From UBA8524 sp964215915 (GTDB taxonomy: Bacteria; Bacteroidota; Bacteroidia; UBA8524): 60,286 nt of DNA. Location: the NCBI GenBank assembly GCA_964215915.1, contig CAXPEB010000099.1, positions 1 through 60,286 of the forward strand. The letters are read 5' to 3'. Of the stretch, positions 16,269 through 25,957 are shown piece by piece. The notes beneath the pieces are model-generated. The model was not told where the DNA came from, searched no databases, and was given only the letters and a program-made list of their open reading frames with translations. Position 1 is the stretch's first letter; each line of letters starts with the position of its first letter. The translations under genes were made by a program, and so were the position numbers.

Positions 16269-17807
16269 ATGAATAGACCAGTAAGGGTGCGCTTTGCCCC
16301 TAGTCCGACCGGACCGCTGCATATCGGCGGGGTCAGAACCGCTTTATACAACTACCTTTTCGCCAAACAACATGGCGGCGATTTTATTCTTCGTATCGAA
16401 GACACAGACCAAACCCGGTTTGTTCCGGGAGCGGAGCAGTACATCATCGAATCCCTGGGATGGCTGGGCATTGCGCCCAATGAAGGTCAGGGTTTCGGCG
16501 ACGGAGCCTACGGTCCTTACCGCCAAAGTGAGCGTAAGCCGATGTACCGCCAATATGCCGAACAACTCATCGAATCGGGAAATGCGTACTATGCTTTCGA
16601 TACTCCCGAAGAGTTGGATGCCATGCGTGAAATGTTGAAGGCCAATGGCATGTCGCCTCAATACGATGCCGTTTCACGCAGCAATATGAAAAATTCTCTC
16701 ACGCTACCCTCTGACGAGGTGGAAAGACGGCTCGCTTCCGGAGAACCTTATGTGATCCGGATCAAACTCCCCCGTAAGGAAGAAGTAAGGTTTCATGATA
16801 TCATTCGCGGATGGGTAGTGGTGCATACCAACCAGATGGACGACAAAGTGTTGTTCAAATCCGACGGCATGCCTACCTACCACCTGGCCAATGTGGTGGA
16901 TGATTACCTGATGAAAATCACACATGTCATCCGAGGTGAAGAATGGCTGCCCTCTGCTCCCCTGCATGTCATGCTCTACAAATACCTGGGCTGGGAAGAG
17001 GTAATGCCCGAATTCGCCCACCTGCCCCTGCTGCTCAAGCCGGAAGGAAACGGAAAACTCAGCAAACGCGACGGCGACCGGCTCGGGTTCCCTGTGTTTC
17101 CGCTGGACTGGACCGACCCGAAAAGCGGTGAAAAATCTTCCGGATACCGGGAAAGCGGGTATTTCCCCGAAGCTGTGGTCAACCTGCTGGCCTTCCTGGG
17201 ATGGCATCCCTCCGATAACCGGGAACTGTTCTCGCTGGAAGAACTGGTTGAGGCCTTCAGTCTTGACCGCGTAAGCAAATCGGGAGCAAAATTCGATGTT
17301 CAAAAAGCGCACTGGTTCAACCAGCAATACCTGCGTGGAAAAAGCAACGCGGAACTGGCTGACGCTTTGTTGCCTTTCCTGGAAGAGACCGGGCTAAGTG
17401 CTGACAAGGCTTACCTGGAGGAAGTTTGCGGACTGATGAAGGAAAAAGTAAGCTTCATCCCGGAAATACTTCGTGACGGACGTTACTTCTTCGAAGCTCC
17501 TGAGAGCTGGGACGAAGGATTGATCCGGAAAAAATTTAAGGAACAGACCCTGCCCGGACTTCAATCCATGCAAAAGCACCTTGAAACCCTGGAAGACTTT
17601 TCTGCAAGCTCCCTGGAAAAAGCGTTCCACGATACTATTGAAGAAAAAGGCATGAAACCCGGAGAGCTGATGCTTCCGCTGCGACTTGCGGTTTCCGGTT
17701 CTGCCGGTGGCCCTCCGATCTTTGAAATGATCGCGTTGCTTGGGCGTGAACGCAGCCTTGCGCACATGACCCGTTTTATGAATTACTACGGAACCCTCAG
17801 CATGTAA
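16269..17807 (+). CDS. gltX: Glutamyl-tRNA synthetase
   Basis: A 512-aa class I aminoacyl-tRNA synthetase charging tRNA-Glu. The HIGH-type motif is PTGPLHIGG (residues 14-22) and the KMSKS-type motif is KLSKRDG (about residue 263). The central catalytic insertion (HVIRGEEWLPS) and the C-terminal anticodon-binding helical domain are complete. Length fits Bacteroidota GluRS. A flavoprotein gene starts 3 bp after its stop, suggesting one transcript. Confidence 0.96.
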   Translation: MNRPVRVRFAPSPTGPLHIGGVRTALYNYLFAKQHGGDFILRIEDTDQTRFVPGAEQYIIESLGWLGIAPNEGQGFGDGAYGPYRQSERKPMYRQYAEQLIESGNAYYAFDTPEELDAMREMLKANGMSPQYDAVSRSNMKNSLTLPSDEVERRLASGEPYVIRIKLPRKEEVRFHDIIRGWVVVHTNQMDDKVLFKSDGMPTYHLANVVDDYLMKITHVIRGEEWLPSAPLHVMLYKYLGWEEVMPEFAHLPLLLKPEGNGKLSKRDGDRLGFPVFPLDWTDPKSGEKSSGYRESGYFPEAVVNLLAFLGWHPSDNRELFSLEELVEAFSLDRVSKSGAKFDVQKAHWFNQQYLRGKSNAELADALLPFLEETGLSADKAYLEEVCGLMKEKVSFIPEILRDGRYFFEAPESWDEGLIRKKFKEQTLPGLQSMQKHLETLEDFSASSLEKAFHDTIEEKGMKPGELMLPLRLAVSGSAGGPPIFEMIALLGRERSLAHMTRFMNYYGTLSM

Positions 17808-17810
17808 TTC

Positions 17811-19058
17811 ATGTGGGAGGATTGTGACATTGCCGTCATTGGCGGGGGTGCAGCCGGATTCTTTGCAGCCCTGAGTGCTGCGGAACACAATAGCGACCTT
17901 CGCATTCAGCTGTTTGAACGCAGCGATAAGCTCCTGTCCAAAGTGTTGATTTCAGGTGGCGGACGCTGCAATGTCACCCATTTCTGTAAAGACCCGGAAA
18001 AGCTCAGCACCTATTACCCCAGAGGTCAGGAGTACCTGAAACAGGCTTTCCGTCATTTTGCCGTGAACGATACCATACACTGGTTCCGGGAAAGAGGAGT
18101 CAAGCTGAAGACCGAAGAGGACGGGCGGATGTTTCCGGTTACCGACGACTCCTCCACCATTGCCAATTGCCTTATCCGGGAAGCCCGTGACATGGGAATC
18201 CATATCCTCACCACCCATGCCTGCAGAACCATCACACCAGTAGAAAATGGCTTCGAACTTTCCGGTAACAAATCCGGCTGCAGGGCATCACGGGTTATTG
18301 TGGCCAGCGGAGGCGCTGCCAAGGACTCTGCTTTGGAATGGGTACGTAACCTGGGAATGGAAACCATACCGCCCGTGCCTTCCCTTTTTACCTTCAACCT
18401 CCTGAACGACCCCATAAGAGAACTCAGCGGGGTAAGCGTTCCTCATGGAGGAGTGCGTATCGCGGGACAAAAGGAATTTCAACAAGGGGCACTGCTGATC
18501 ACCCATTGGGGGCTCAGCGGGCCGGCAGCCCTTAGGCTGAGTGCCTGGGAAGCGAGGAAGCTGGCCGAACTTCAGTATACGGTAGACCTGGAGATCGACT
18601 GGACGGGGTTGGGTTCGGTGGAGAAAGTGGCGGAAGCCTTAACTGAATACGCAGCCCAACATCCCAAAAAACAGATCCTCAACAGCCGTCCCTTCCCTGA
18701 AATACCGGAACGGCTCTGGCAGTTCCTGTGCAAGAGAGTTATTGACAGACCTTTCCGGAACTGGGCGGAATGCGGGAAAAACCTTTTCCGTGCTCTTTGT
18801 ATGCAACTGGGAAGTATGCGTGCAGAAGTGCGTGGGAAAACCCGCTTTAAGGAAGAGTTTGTTACGGCAGGAGGAGTGGCTCTTCATGAGCTGGACCCGG
18901 AAAGTTCCATGAGCAAAAAGGTTCCCGGACTTTATTTCACCGGGGAGGTAATGGATATTGACGGCATCACCGGAGGCTTTAATTTCCAGGCCGCCTGGAC
19001 CACAGGCTGGCTAGCCGGTAAACATGCTGCTGAAAGTCTTACGGCTCAGCGCCGGTGA
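17811..19058 (+). CDS. BaiN/HI0933-family NAD(P)/FAD-dependent oxidoreductase
   Basis: A 415-aa flavoprotein with N-terminal dinucleotide-binding motif GGGAAGFFAA, the family signature SGGGRCNVTH (about residue 48) and the C-terminal FAD-contact segment GEVMDIDGITGGFNFQ. These define the YhiN/HI0933 group, which includes the bile-acid reductase BaiN; the physiological substrate of most members is unknown. It follows gltX by 3 bp. Its 3' end overlaps the convergent lipoprotein gene by 13 bp. Confidence 0.88.
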   Translation: MWEDCDIAVIGGGAAGFFAALSAAEHNSDLRIQLFERSDKLLSKVLISGGGRCNVTHFCKDPEKLSTYYPRGQEYLKQAFRHFAVNDTIHWFRERGVKLKTEEDGRMFPVTDDSSTIANCLIREARDMGIHILTTHACRTITPVENGFELSGNKSGCRASRVIVASGGAAKDSALEWVRNLGMETIPPVPSLFTFNLLNDPIRELSGVSVPHGGVRIAGQKEFQQGALLITHWGLSGPAALRLSAWEARKLAELQYTVDLEIDWTGLGSVEKVAEALTEYAAQHPKKQILNSRPFPEIPERLWQFLCKRVIDRPFRNWAECGKNLFRALCMQLGSMRAEVRGKTRFKEEFVTAGGVALHELDPESSMSKKVPGLYFTGEVMDIDGITGGFNFQAAWTTGWLAGKHAAESLTAQRR

Positions 19059-19906
19059 ATGGCATTAACAAACTGCATCAGTCCCTTTTCATCCCGCTTC
19101 CATACGATGGCCATCACATGCAGGTCTTCCCTTTTCCAATAACCTTTTGCTTCGGTTTCGGTTTCCCCGATAAAATAATCGCCGGAAAGGTGGGATGATC
19201 CCTCCACATCAAATCCCCAGGTGTTGCCCAGTGATGCACGGATGGTGTTGTAATGGAAATACGGGCGTTTGGGATTCCCGATCTGGTTATACTCCAGAGA
19301 GTCTTCCATCACATAGATGCCCACATGGTATTCGCCGGTAACATCTTTAAGGAATTTGCCTCCGTAAAACACCCGCAGGCGCTCTCCTTCGATCTTCCAG
19401 TCGAGAGCAGGAGCGAGATCGGGTTTTTCACTGACCACTTCATCAATCCACTGAGCTGCCTTGGGTAATACCACGGCAGGATCGCTAACCACCTGAACTG
19501 TGCCGGTGGTAACGCGGCTTTCTACCATTACAAAAGGAGTGTATCGTGGATTGAAACGTTTTACGAGGGAATCACTGACTCCCGGCAGGATCCAGGGGTC
19601 GCTGTATTTGATATGGATCTGAAAAGGAAGCGTTTTTTCCGGATGAGCATCCAGGATGGAATGAAACAGAGAGGTTCCCCAGGAACCACATCCCGGACAG
19701 TCATTGCTCATAAAATACATGATCACGGCTTTCCGCTCCTCCTGAGGGATCAGGCAGGGAGCTTCCGGCGACGTGTTACCGGCAAGGATATTCAGGTTAC
19801 GTGGATCGTTACATACCGGGTTGTTTTCCTGATGAAAAGGATCTCCCTTCTTTCCGCAGGAAACTACCAGCAAAGCTAGCGCTAACACAATTCCTATTCT
19901 CTTCAT
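19046..19906 (-). CDS. Lipoprotein with thioredoxin-like CPGC motif (Omp28-like)
   Basis: A 286-aa lipoprotein: signal peptide ending in VVSC followed by GKKGD, then a thioredoxin-like beta strand VIMYFMSNDCPGC with Cys at 70 and 73. The rest is beta-rich and resembles Omp28-related Bacteroidota envelope proteins. A role in periplasmic or surface redox chemistry is inferred only from the CxxC; disulfide activity is not proven. It shares direction with the oxidase gene upstream, 21 bp away. Confidence 0.7.
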   Translation of the reverse strand: MKRIGIVLALALLVVSCGKKGDPFHQENNPVCNDPRNLNILAGNTSPEAPCLIPQEERKAVIMYFMSNDCPGCGSWGTSLFHSILDAHPEKTLPFQIHIKYSDPWILPGVSDSLVKRFNPRYTPFVMVESRVTTGTVQVVSDPAVVLPKAAQWIDEVVSEKPDLAPALDWKIEGERLRVFYGGKFLKDVTGEYHVGIYVMEDSLEYNQIGNPKRPYFHYNTIRASLGNTWGFDVEGSSHLSGDYFIGETETEAKGYWKREDLHVMAIVWKRDEKGLMQFVNAIHRR

Positions 19907-19927
19907 GCTTTTATTGAGATGTTGTAA

Positions 19928-20962
19928 TTACACAAATCGCTGCAGGCGTGCTTCCTCCGGTATCGCATCCCCATCGCCCTGCAGGAAGGCCAGCATGCAA
20001 GCCGAAAGATAGGGAGCCAGCAGAACGCCCCGTGAACCCAGCCCGTTATACGCAAATAGTCCGGGCTCCCCGAGAGCGCCCATTACGGGTCGCCTGTCTG
20101 GTGTGGTCGGGCGGACGCCTGCTTCCTGACAATTCACCTCCACCTTTTTCCCCGGAAGTATCTCCATGAGCTTGCCCAACAGTTCCTCTCTCCCCTGCTC
20201 ATCAGGCTCCGTACCGGCATACCGCCACTCGTAGGTGGAACCCACTCGAAAGCGATTTGATCTGGGAAGAATGAATATTTGTTTATTGATGATCTTTTTA
20301 CTCCGGAACCCATCGATGGTAAGTTCCAGAACCTGTCCTTTATTTCCCCTGACCGGAATCTCCTTCATCCAGGGGTTCTCTGCTGCGGCAGCCCCTTCGC
20401 AAAATACCACCCTGCGGTACAATTGCCCCTGCCAACTCCAGCTATCCTGCTCAGGAATGAGCTCCGAATGCAGGAACCGGTTTTCTATCCATACCCCCAC
20501 TTCCATAAAATGCTCACGGCAAGCATCCAGGTATCCCGGAACATCCAGGTATCCCGCTTCACTGACCTCCATGGCTTCACGGAATTTTTCAAGTCCGGCG
20601 GGTAACTCTTTTTCGGTTTCCTGGCGGATATAAGGTTCCAGTTCCTCCCTTCGTTCCAGGAACTGTCGCTTCTCCTCCTCGTTGGAGAGCAACTTGAGCA
20701 TGCCTGTCGTAAAAAAGAATGTCCGGTTGAAGTGTTTTTCCTCGGATGGATAGAACTGACGGGCTTCCCGAATCGTTTCATCGGCCAGCCAGGTTTTCAT
20801 AAACCGTTTCACCACCACAGGGTTCCATACCCCGGCTGCCTTTCGGGAAGCGGAAGGCATTTTAGCGGAATGGACAATATGGAAAGTAATTCCGGCTGCC
20901 TCAAGCTTTCGGGCCAATGTGGCACCGGCCAGTCCGGCTCCGACGATCAGGGTATCAGGCAT
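19928..20962 (-). CDS. FAD-dependent oxidoreductase resembling the MnmC oxidase domain
   Basis: A 344-aa DAO-type flavoprotein with N-terminal FAD motif VGAGLAGATLA. The C-terminal segment GVRPTTPDRRPVMG, then NGLGSRGVLLAPYLSA and a DAIPEEARL tail, parallels in order the end of E. coli MnmC (GVR, LGSRG, AP, IP). In MnmC this domain removes the carboxymethyl group of cmnm5(s2)U34 in tRNA. The MnmD methyltransferase gene lies about 750 bp away on the other strand, supporting a split MnmC. It overlaps the upstream reductase gene by 8 bp. A generic amino-acid oxidase remains possible. Confidence 0.75.
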   Translation of the reverse strand: MPDTLIVGAGLAGATLARKLEAAGITFHIVHSAKMPSASRKAAGVWNPVVVKRFMKTWLADETIREARQFYPSEEKHFNRTFFFTTGMLKLLSNEEEKRQFLERREELEPYIRQETEKELPAGLEKFREAMEVSEAGYLDVPGYLDACREHFMEVGVWIENRFLHSELIPEQDSWSWQGQLYRRVVFCEGAAAAENPWMKEIPVRGNKGQVLELTIDGFRSKKIINKQIFILPRSNRFRVGSTYEWRYAGTEPDEQGREELLGKLMEILPGKKVEVNCQEAGVRPTTPDRRPVMGALGEPGLFAYNGLGSRGVLLAPYLSACMLAFLQGDGDAIPEEARLQRFV

Positions 20963-21626
20963 CTCCTAGCGCAAAGATCTGGTGGTTCTCGATCACATTG
21001 CTGGCAAAGCCCTTGCCCGCTACCCGGATCATTGCCCGTGCCACAACATCGGCGGGAACGCCGCGAAACTTTTTCAGTGGTCCCAGCAGAACCGGTCCGA
21101 CAATAGCATTGAGTGTTTTGGCAAAATCCTCCCCCTTCCTTTTTTCGTCGCGGTCGCCCAGTAACAAAGAAGGGCGGAAGAAATAGGTTTCATACAACCC
21201 TTTGTGCAGCACTGCTTTTTCCATCTCCCCTTTGATCTTCTGATAAAAATTCAGGCTGTTCTCATTGGCCCCCAGAGCAGAGATCACATACAATCCGCGG
21301 CAACTTCCCCGGGCGGCATATTCGGCAATACGCGACGGAATGCCCAGATCGATTCTGCGGTACTCCTCAAGATCGGGGGTTTTGTTCCGAGTAGTTCCGA
21401 TACAGCAAAACACGTGTGCATTGGGAGTAAAGTGCTGTTCCACACCCTCCCAGCGGTTAAAATCAAAGGAAACCACCTTTACCTTCGGTGTGGTGGACTC
21501 CAGCGGTTTGCGCGTAAACAGCACGATCTCCCGGTAAGGTCCTTCAGCCACCAGCAAGCGTGTGAGCGATCTTCCTATCAATCCTGTGGCACCGAATACC
21601 AGGGCTTTATCTGCTTTCCATTCCAT
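20955..21626 (-). CDS. TIP30/HTATIP2-like NAD(P)-binding oxidoreductase
   Basis: A 223-aa atypical SDR with Rossmann motif GATGLIGRSL at the N-terminus and conserved segments VFCCIGTTR and YVISALGANENS, then YFFRPSLLLGDR. These match the HTATIP2/TIP30-like family of Bacteroidota. The ATG at 21626 is preferred to the TTG 18 bp upstream. It is the first gene of a minus-strand operon with the MnmC2-like oxidase (8-bp overlap). The specific substrate is unknown. Confidence 0.83.
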   Translation of the reverse strand: MEWKADKALVFGATGLIGRSLTRLLVAEGPYREIVLFTRKPLESTTPKVKVVSFDFNRWEGVEQHFTPNAHVFCCIGTTRNKTPDLEEYRRIDLGIPSRIAEYAARGSCRGLYVISALGANENSLNFYQKIKGEMEKAVLHKGLYETYFFRPSLLLGDRDEKRKGEDFAKTLNAIVGPVLLGPLKKFRGVPADVVARAMIRVAGKGFASNVIENHQIFALGDA

Positions 21627-21699
21627 ATTCCGGGGTTTGCGCAAAGGTAATTCTCACTCTATTTAATTTCGGTAAAGTAGCGGACAATAAAAAGCCGGA

Positions 21700-21707
21700 T
21701 AACTTTG
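21700..21707 (+). promoter_or_regulatory. Candidate -7 box of mnmD
   Basis: TAACTTTG ends 4 bp before the mnmD ATG. If used, transcription would start at or next to the start codon, giving a leaderless or nearly leaderless mRNA. Confidence 0.45.
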
Positions 21708-21711
21708 CAGC

Positions 21712-22356
21712 ATGAAGCCGGAGACCCTTCTCAGCGATGACGGATCCTTTACACTGTACCTTCCCGAGATGGATGAAACCTACCATTCGCGCAGGGGAGC
21801 GCGGACTGAATCCCAGTATGTTTACCTGGAAAAAGGTCTTATGGAGATTCCTGCCGGAGACATCCGAATACTGGAATTTGGGTTCGGGACGGGGCTCAAT
21901 GCCCAACTGGTACGGGATCATGCCAGGGAACACCGTCTATATATTGAATATTACAGTGCGGAGGCCTTTCCGCTGGAAGAAGAAACCTGGAAACAAATAG
22001 ACCCGGGACTGGATGGCTGGGACGAGCTGCACCGGAGCGAATGGGGCCAAATGAATAAACTCGACGCCAATTTCTCCTTATACAAATTCCATGGCGATTT
22101 CCGGGAAACACCCATTACCCCACAAAGCGCCGACCTGGTGTTTTATGACGCCTTTGCTCCTGCCAAACAAGCGGAAGTGTGGGACCTGTCCTACCTGGAA
22201 AAAGCGGCAGACAGCCTGAAAAACGGGGGCATACTGGTTACCTATTGTGCCCAGGGCGCATTCCGCAGAAACCTGGAAACACTCGGGTTCCAAACCGAAA
22301 GACTACCTGGCCCTCCCGGGAAAAAAGAGATGATCCGGGCCCGTTTAATTCGATAA
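21712..22356 (+). CDS. mnmD: tRNA U34 methyltransferase MnmD
   Basis: A 214-aa SAM-dependent methyltransferase homologous to the N-terminal half of MnmC, which converts nm5(s2)U34 to mnm5(s2)U34. The SAM-binding motif is LEFGFGTGLNA (about residue 53) and the catalytic-region signature DLVFYDAFAP is near residue 141. It is a stand-alone methyltransferase; the matching oxidase is probably the 19928 gene on the opposite strand, with the two operons divergent. Length is typical of MnmD. Confidence 0.9.
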   Translation: MKPETLLSDDGSFTLYLPEMDETYHSRRGARTESQYVYLEKGLMEIPAGDIRILEFGFGTGLNAQLVRDHAREHRLYIEYYSAEAFPLEEETWKQIDPGLDGWDELHRSEWGQMNKLDANFSLYKFHGDFRETPITPQSADLVFYDAFAPAKQAEVWDLSYLEKAADSLKNGGILVTYCAQGAFRRNLETLGFQTERLPGPPGKKEMIRARLIR

Positions 22357-22383
22357 AAAAAGCCCCAAAGCATTCTGAAATTC

Positions 22384-22416
22384 TTTGTACATAGCCATTT
22401 GATTTCCTTAGATTTG
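22384..22416 (+). promoter_or_regulatory. Candidate promoter of the SRPBCC/GyrI gene
   Basis: TTTG at 22384-22387 and TAGATTTG at 22409-22416, spaced 21 bp, fit the Bacteroidota -33/-7 pattern. The ATG is 20 bp further on. This is the most complete promoter match seen in the window. Confidence 0.55.
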
Positions 22417-22436
22417 GGAAAAAACCTACGTACGCT

Positions 22437-23507
22437 ATGAAAATTCTAAAGACCGTACTGATCGTTCTCGCCAGTATTGTAGTGCTGGCTGTGATCGGTA
22501 TTGCCCTGCTTCCTTCGGAAAGGACGGTAGAGCGCTCGGTGGTGGTAGCAACCTCTGCCGACAAACCCTTCAAACTGGTGAACAACCTGACCAACTGGAC
22601 TAAATGGTCGCCCTGGTACATGGAAGACACCACCAGCAAAATGGAATACAGTGAGAACCCCGAAGGACTCGGAGCCTGGTATACCTGGGACAGCAAAAAC
22701 AAAAACCTGGGAAAAGGAAAACTGACCATTATAAACAGTGCCAAACCCGATTCGATCATCGTGCAACTGGAATTTGCCGACTGGCCTCCCAATACGGCGG
22801 CTTACCGCTTTGAGAAAATCAGCGATACGGAAACCAAAGTTACCCAGAGCATGGAGCTGAAAGCCGATGGTTTCTTTATGAAAGCCATGATTATGCTGAT
22901 GTCCGGCGCTCTCGGAAACCAGTTCGAAACCGGTCTGGCCAACATTAAGAAGGTAGCTGAGGAAATGCCTGATGAGCCCGAGGTGCAAGGTAAAACCGAG
23001 AACCTTGTTGTGGAAGAGATGCCGGGAATGATGTACCTGGCTTATACTGACAGTACCACTGTTGCCGGCATCAGCGACCTGCTGAAACGCGCCTACGGCG
23101 AGATTATGGTTCAGGCAGGTATCCAGGGACTGGAACAGGCCGGTGCTCCTTTTGCCGTGTATGAAACCTGGGATCCGGAAAACGATCGCGTGATAATTCG
23201 TGCCGGTATCCCGGTAAACAAAGAGGGGAAATCGGAAGGAAATGTGAAGTACATCAAAACCGAAGTGCAGAAAGTGGCTTCTGTCGATTTCTTTGGTCCT
23301 TATGAAAACTCGGGCATGGGCCACGAGGCAATGGATGCCTATATCCAGGCCAACGGGCTTACCATCGTTGGTGCTCCGTATGAGTTCTACATGAATGACC
23401 CAAGCACCGTTACCAACCCGATGGAGATCCATACCAAAATCAGCTATCCGGTTATGGAAGGGGATATGGAAGCCAATACCGAAGAAGGCGAAAACGCCGA
23501 AGGCTGA
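22437..23507 (+). CDS. Membrane-anchored SRPBCC and GyrI-like domain protein
   Basis: A 356-aa protein: one N-terminal transmembrane helix (about residues 5-25), an SRPBCC/polyketide-cyclase-type ligand-binding domain (NLTNWTKWSPW; about residues 35-180), and a C-terminal GyrI-like effector-binding domain (about 185-335). The tail is acidic (EANTEEGENAEG). This combination is common in Bacteroidota and its ligand is unknown. It is monocistronic, with its own promoter and a bidirectional terminator downstream. Confidence 0.8.
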   Translation: MKILKTVLIVLASIVVLAVIGIALLPSERTVERSVVVATSADKPFKLVNNLTNWTKWSPWYMEDTTSKMEYSENPEGLGAWYTWDSKNKNLGKGKLTIINSAKPDSIIVQLEFADWPPNTAAYRFEKISDTETKVTQSMELKADGFFMKAMIMLMSGALGNQFETGLANIKKVAEEMPDEPEVQGKTENLVVEEMPGMMYLAYTDSTTVAGISDLLKRAYGEIMVQAGIQGLEQAGAPFAVYETWDPENDRVIIRAGIPVNKEGKSEGNVKYIKTEVQKVASVDFFGPYENSGMGHEAMDAYIQANGLTIVGAPYEFYMNDPSTVTNPMEIHTKISYPVMEGDMEANTEEGENAEG

Positions 23508-23538
23508 TCCTTCCCAATTCTTTAAAAACATTCTATGG

Positions 23539-23568
23539 AAAAGGCGCCCTGAGAGGCGCCTTTTTTAT
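23539..23568. terminator. Bidirectional terminator
   Basis: A perfect 10-bp stem AAAAGGCGCC / GGCGCCTTTT with a 6-nt loop sits between two convergent genes and directly abuts the minus-strand stop at 23565. T-runs follow on both strands, so it can end both transcripts. Confidence 0.85.
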
Positions 23569-25859
23569 TTGACGCGCAGCTTCTGCTGCTGTTGCAGTCG
23601 CTTTTTCTCACTCAGGTTTTTAAAGGCCTGAAGGTATTGATCCATTTTGTCCATCAGTTCCTTCACATCGCTATCCTCCGCTTTCGGATAGAGTTTTTCC
23701 AGGTTCTTCATGCAGGTTTCCAATGCTTGCCGGGCCTCATCATCCCTGCCTTCCGTATACGCATCGGACATGACTTTTAATGCCCGGTTGATCTCAGCCA
23801 TGGCATAGAGCTTTTTTAATTCTGCCTCCACCACCAGGGGCTTCATTCCGGTATAGGGCTCCCATTTGGGATAGATTTTTTCTTCCACGGTAATCTCCTC
23901 ACCCGTGGAGGTCTCGCGGTAGCGAATGCGCACGGTTATCGGTAGCTTTTCTATTTCCGGGTTAGCCTTCTTCAGCTCGAACAAGGCCAGCGCCACCTGG
24001 TTGTCGCCGGCATACAGTACCGGCAATTCATACCGAACCAGGCCTGTCTTTCTGAAAGCAGGATCCTTTCCATACAAATGCCTGAAATCAAACGGAGCCG
24101 GGTACTCAATTTCCAGTTTAACCTGCAGCGCCACGGGTTGCATTTGCCCGAACAGTACTTTCAGAAAAACCCGGTCGAAGTCGGCACTGTCTGCCACATG
24201 CAGTAACCAGCCCTTTCCTCTTTCCGCCAGTATCTGCATCAGCGGATAATTGTAGGATTCCCCGACACCGATGGCCGTACACAAAATTCGATCGTTATAC
24301 GCCTCTTGTACCTTTTTCAATACTTCCGGTTCATTTCTATCGTATCCGTCGGTAAGCAGGATTACCGAATTGTTCCGGTTCAGGTCGTATACCTTGTTCA
24401 CTGACTCATAGGCCTTTTTCATGGCTTCCAGCATATTGGTACCTCCCCCGGCCTCAATACCCTCTATGGCTTCAATCAGCTTGCTTTTATTGTTGCCCAG
24501 CAGTTGGTGAGGGAACAGCTCCTGCATGTCGTCGTCATAAATGTAAAGAGAAACATAATCTTGTGGATCCAGTCTTTTGACCAGCTCTTTCATGCTGGCT
24601 TTCAGCATTTCGATGCGGTAATATCCGGCCATAGACCCGCTGCGGTCCAGCACAAAGCTGTAGTTTCCCGGAACCCGGGTTCCGCTACCCTGGGCTGTAT
24701 AGCCTATCTCCAGCAAGGCTTCACGGCTATTCTCATTAAAAGTGTTTCCCCAGTTGAGATGGATACCCACCCGCTTATTGCCTTTGGGCTTGGGATACTG
24801 TTTTTTCAGAAATTGTTCGAAACCAACCAGGAACAACTCTTCCTTCTTCGGAACGAATAATTCGGGATGTTCCAGTCGGGGATCGGGACGGTAAGTCAGT
24901 TGCATGCTGCCGGTAACATACCCTTTGGCACGACTTAAGTCGACCACATCCACATCGCGCTCGTAATTGAAGTGCACCATGTATTTCTTTCCCAGGGGAA
25001 GCAGGAAGTTCACCGTACCCTGTTCATCCGTATACCCCACGTATACGTCTTTGCCATGTATCTCGTGCATATACACGGTTTCATTGGCTGCGGGTCCTTC
25101 TCCATAACGCTCCACCGTTATGCTGTAGAAGGCCCTGCCGGTGGCTGCCGATTCTTTATCGATACGCTGTACCACCGTATCTCCGTATCGTTGTTCTGCC
25201 AGTTCCGGTTCATCGTACTGCAGGGTTTGGGTAACCATAAGTCCCGGTCGTTTACCGATATCCGCAAAGCCAATATTGAGCGTACCCTCCACATCGATAT
25301 CGTAGCTTTTACCCGGCTCTACCAGGAAGGTTGCGATACCACTCCCATTCGTGGTGGCCTCGAAACCCTTTTTTTCCATAGGCAATAGAATACGCACGTT
25401 GCGATTACGCTGCGGAACCCCGCTGCGGCTCATCAGGCGAATATGAAGGATAGCCTTACCTGCAGGGGCACGGGTGTTCTGTTGGTTATTCTGCCGGACC
25501 CAGCTATATCCGGTACGGTCGGTGCTCTGCTTTTTCTCCCGTTCGGCAAGGGCGGGGTTGTATGTCAGGTTCATGCTATGGATCATCTTGCCGCTTTCCG
25601 GCATTTCCACGCTTCTTTCCATGTCGTAATCATCGACAAACACCTTCCATACCTTTCCATGATCAAGGGTGAAAGTTGCCGATCCCGTGCCATCGGCTTT
25701 TTTCTCCAGGGTTTCGCCGCTTGTACTTTCTTTCAGCTTGATACTGGCAGAAACCATGGGTTTGCGTTTGGGATCTGATACTTTGATACTGAGTTCCAGC
25801 ACAGGTTGTGCACGAAGAAAAAACGGGATGAGGACAAAAAAGAGAAAGAGGCTACGCAT
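23565..25859 (-). CDS. Secreted VWA-domain protein
   Basis: A 764-aa exported protein with a signal peptide (MRSLFLFFVLIPFFLRAQ) and several Ig-like/carboxypeptidase-regulatory-like beta modules in the first 350 residues. A von Willebrand A domain follows, with MIDAS motif DRSGS near residue 400 and a TDG segment about 105 residues later. The C-terminal 120 residues are helical and end in a basic, Gln-rich stretch. Metal-dependent protein binding is expected. No T9SS tail is seen, so it is probably periplasmic or anchored. It is monocistronic. Confidence 0.82.
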   Translation of the reverse strand: MRSLFLFFVLIPFFLRAQPVLELSIKVSDPKRKPMVSASIKLKESTSGETLEKKADGTGSATFTLDHGKVWKVFVDDYDMERSVEMPESGKMIHSMNLTYNPALAEREKKQSTDRTGYSWVRQNNQQNTRAPAGKAILHIRLMSRSGVPQRNRNVRILLPMEKKGFEATTNGSGIATFLVEPGKSYDIDVEGTLNIGFADIGKRPGLMVTQTLQYDEPELAEQRYGDTVVQRIDKESAATGRAFYSITVERYGEGPAANETVYMHEIHGKDVYVGYTDEQGTVNFLLPLGKKYMVHFNYERDVDVVDLSRAKGYVTGSMQLTYRPDPRLEHPELFVPKKEELFLVGFEQFLKKQYPKPKGNKRVGIHLNWGNTFNENSREALLEIGYTAQGSGTRVPGNYSFVLDRSGSMAGYYRIEMLKASMKELVKRLDPQDYVSLYIYDDDMQELFPHQLLGNNKSKLIEAIEGIEAGGGTNMLEAMKKAYESVNKVYDLNRNNSVILLTDGYDRNEPEVLKKVQEAYNDRILCTAIGVGESYNYPLMQILAERGKGWLLHVADSADFDRVFLKVLFGQMQPVALQVKLEIEYPAPFDFRHLYGKDPAFRKTGLVRYELPVLYAGDNQVALALFELKKANPEIEKLPITVRIRYRETSTGEEITVEEKIYPKWEPYTGMKPLVVEAELKKLYAMAEINRALKVMSDAYTEGRDDEARQALETCMKNLEKLYPKAEDSDVKELMDKMDQYLQAFKNLSEKKRLQQQQKLRVK

Positions 25860-25957
25860 AGTTCAGGGAATTAACGGGTAAATAACGAATGGAAATAGTC
25901 AGATTATATTAACTTTCCCATGTTCCCTGTATCCGGCAACAGGGCTAAGATGTAAAC

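Noticed and set aside
22446..23531. 361-codon minus-strand open frame opposite the SRPBCC/GyrI gene
   Set aside because: His/Phe/Gly-rich antisense shadow; the plus-strand gene has recognisable domains, a promoter and a terminator.
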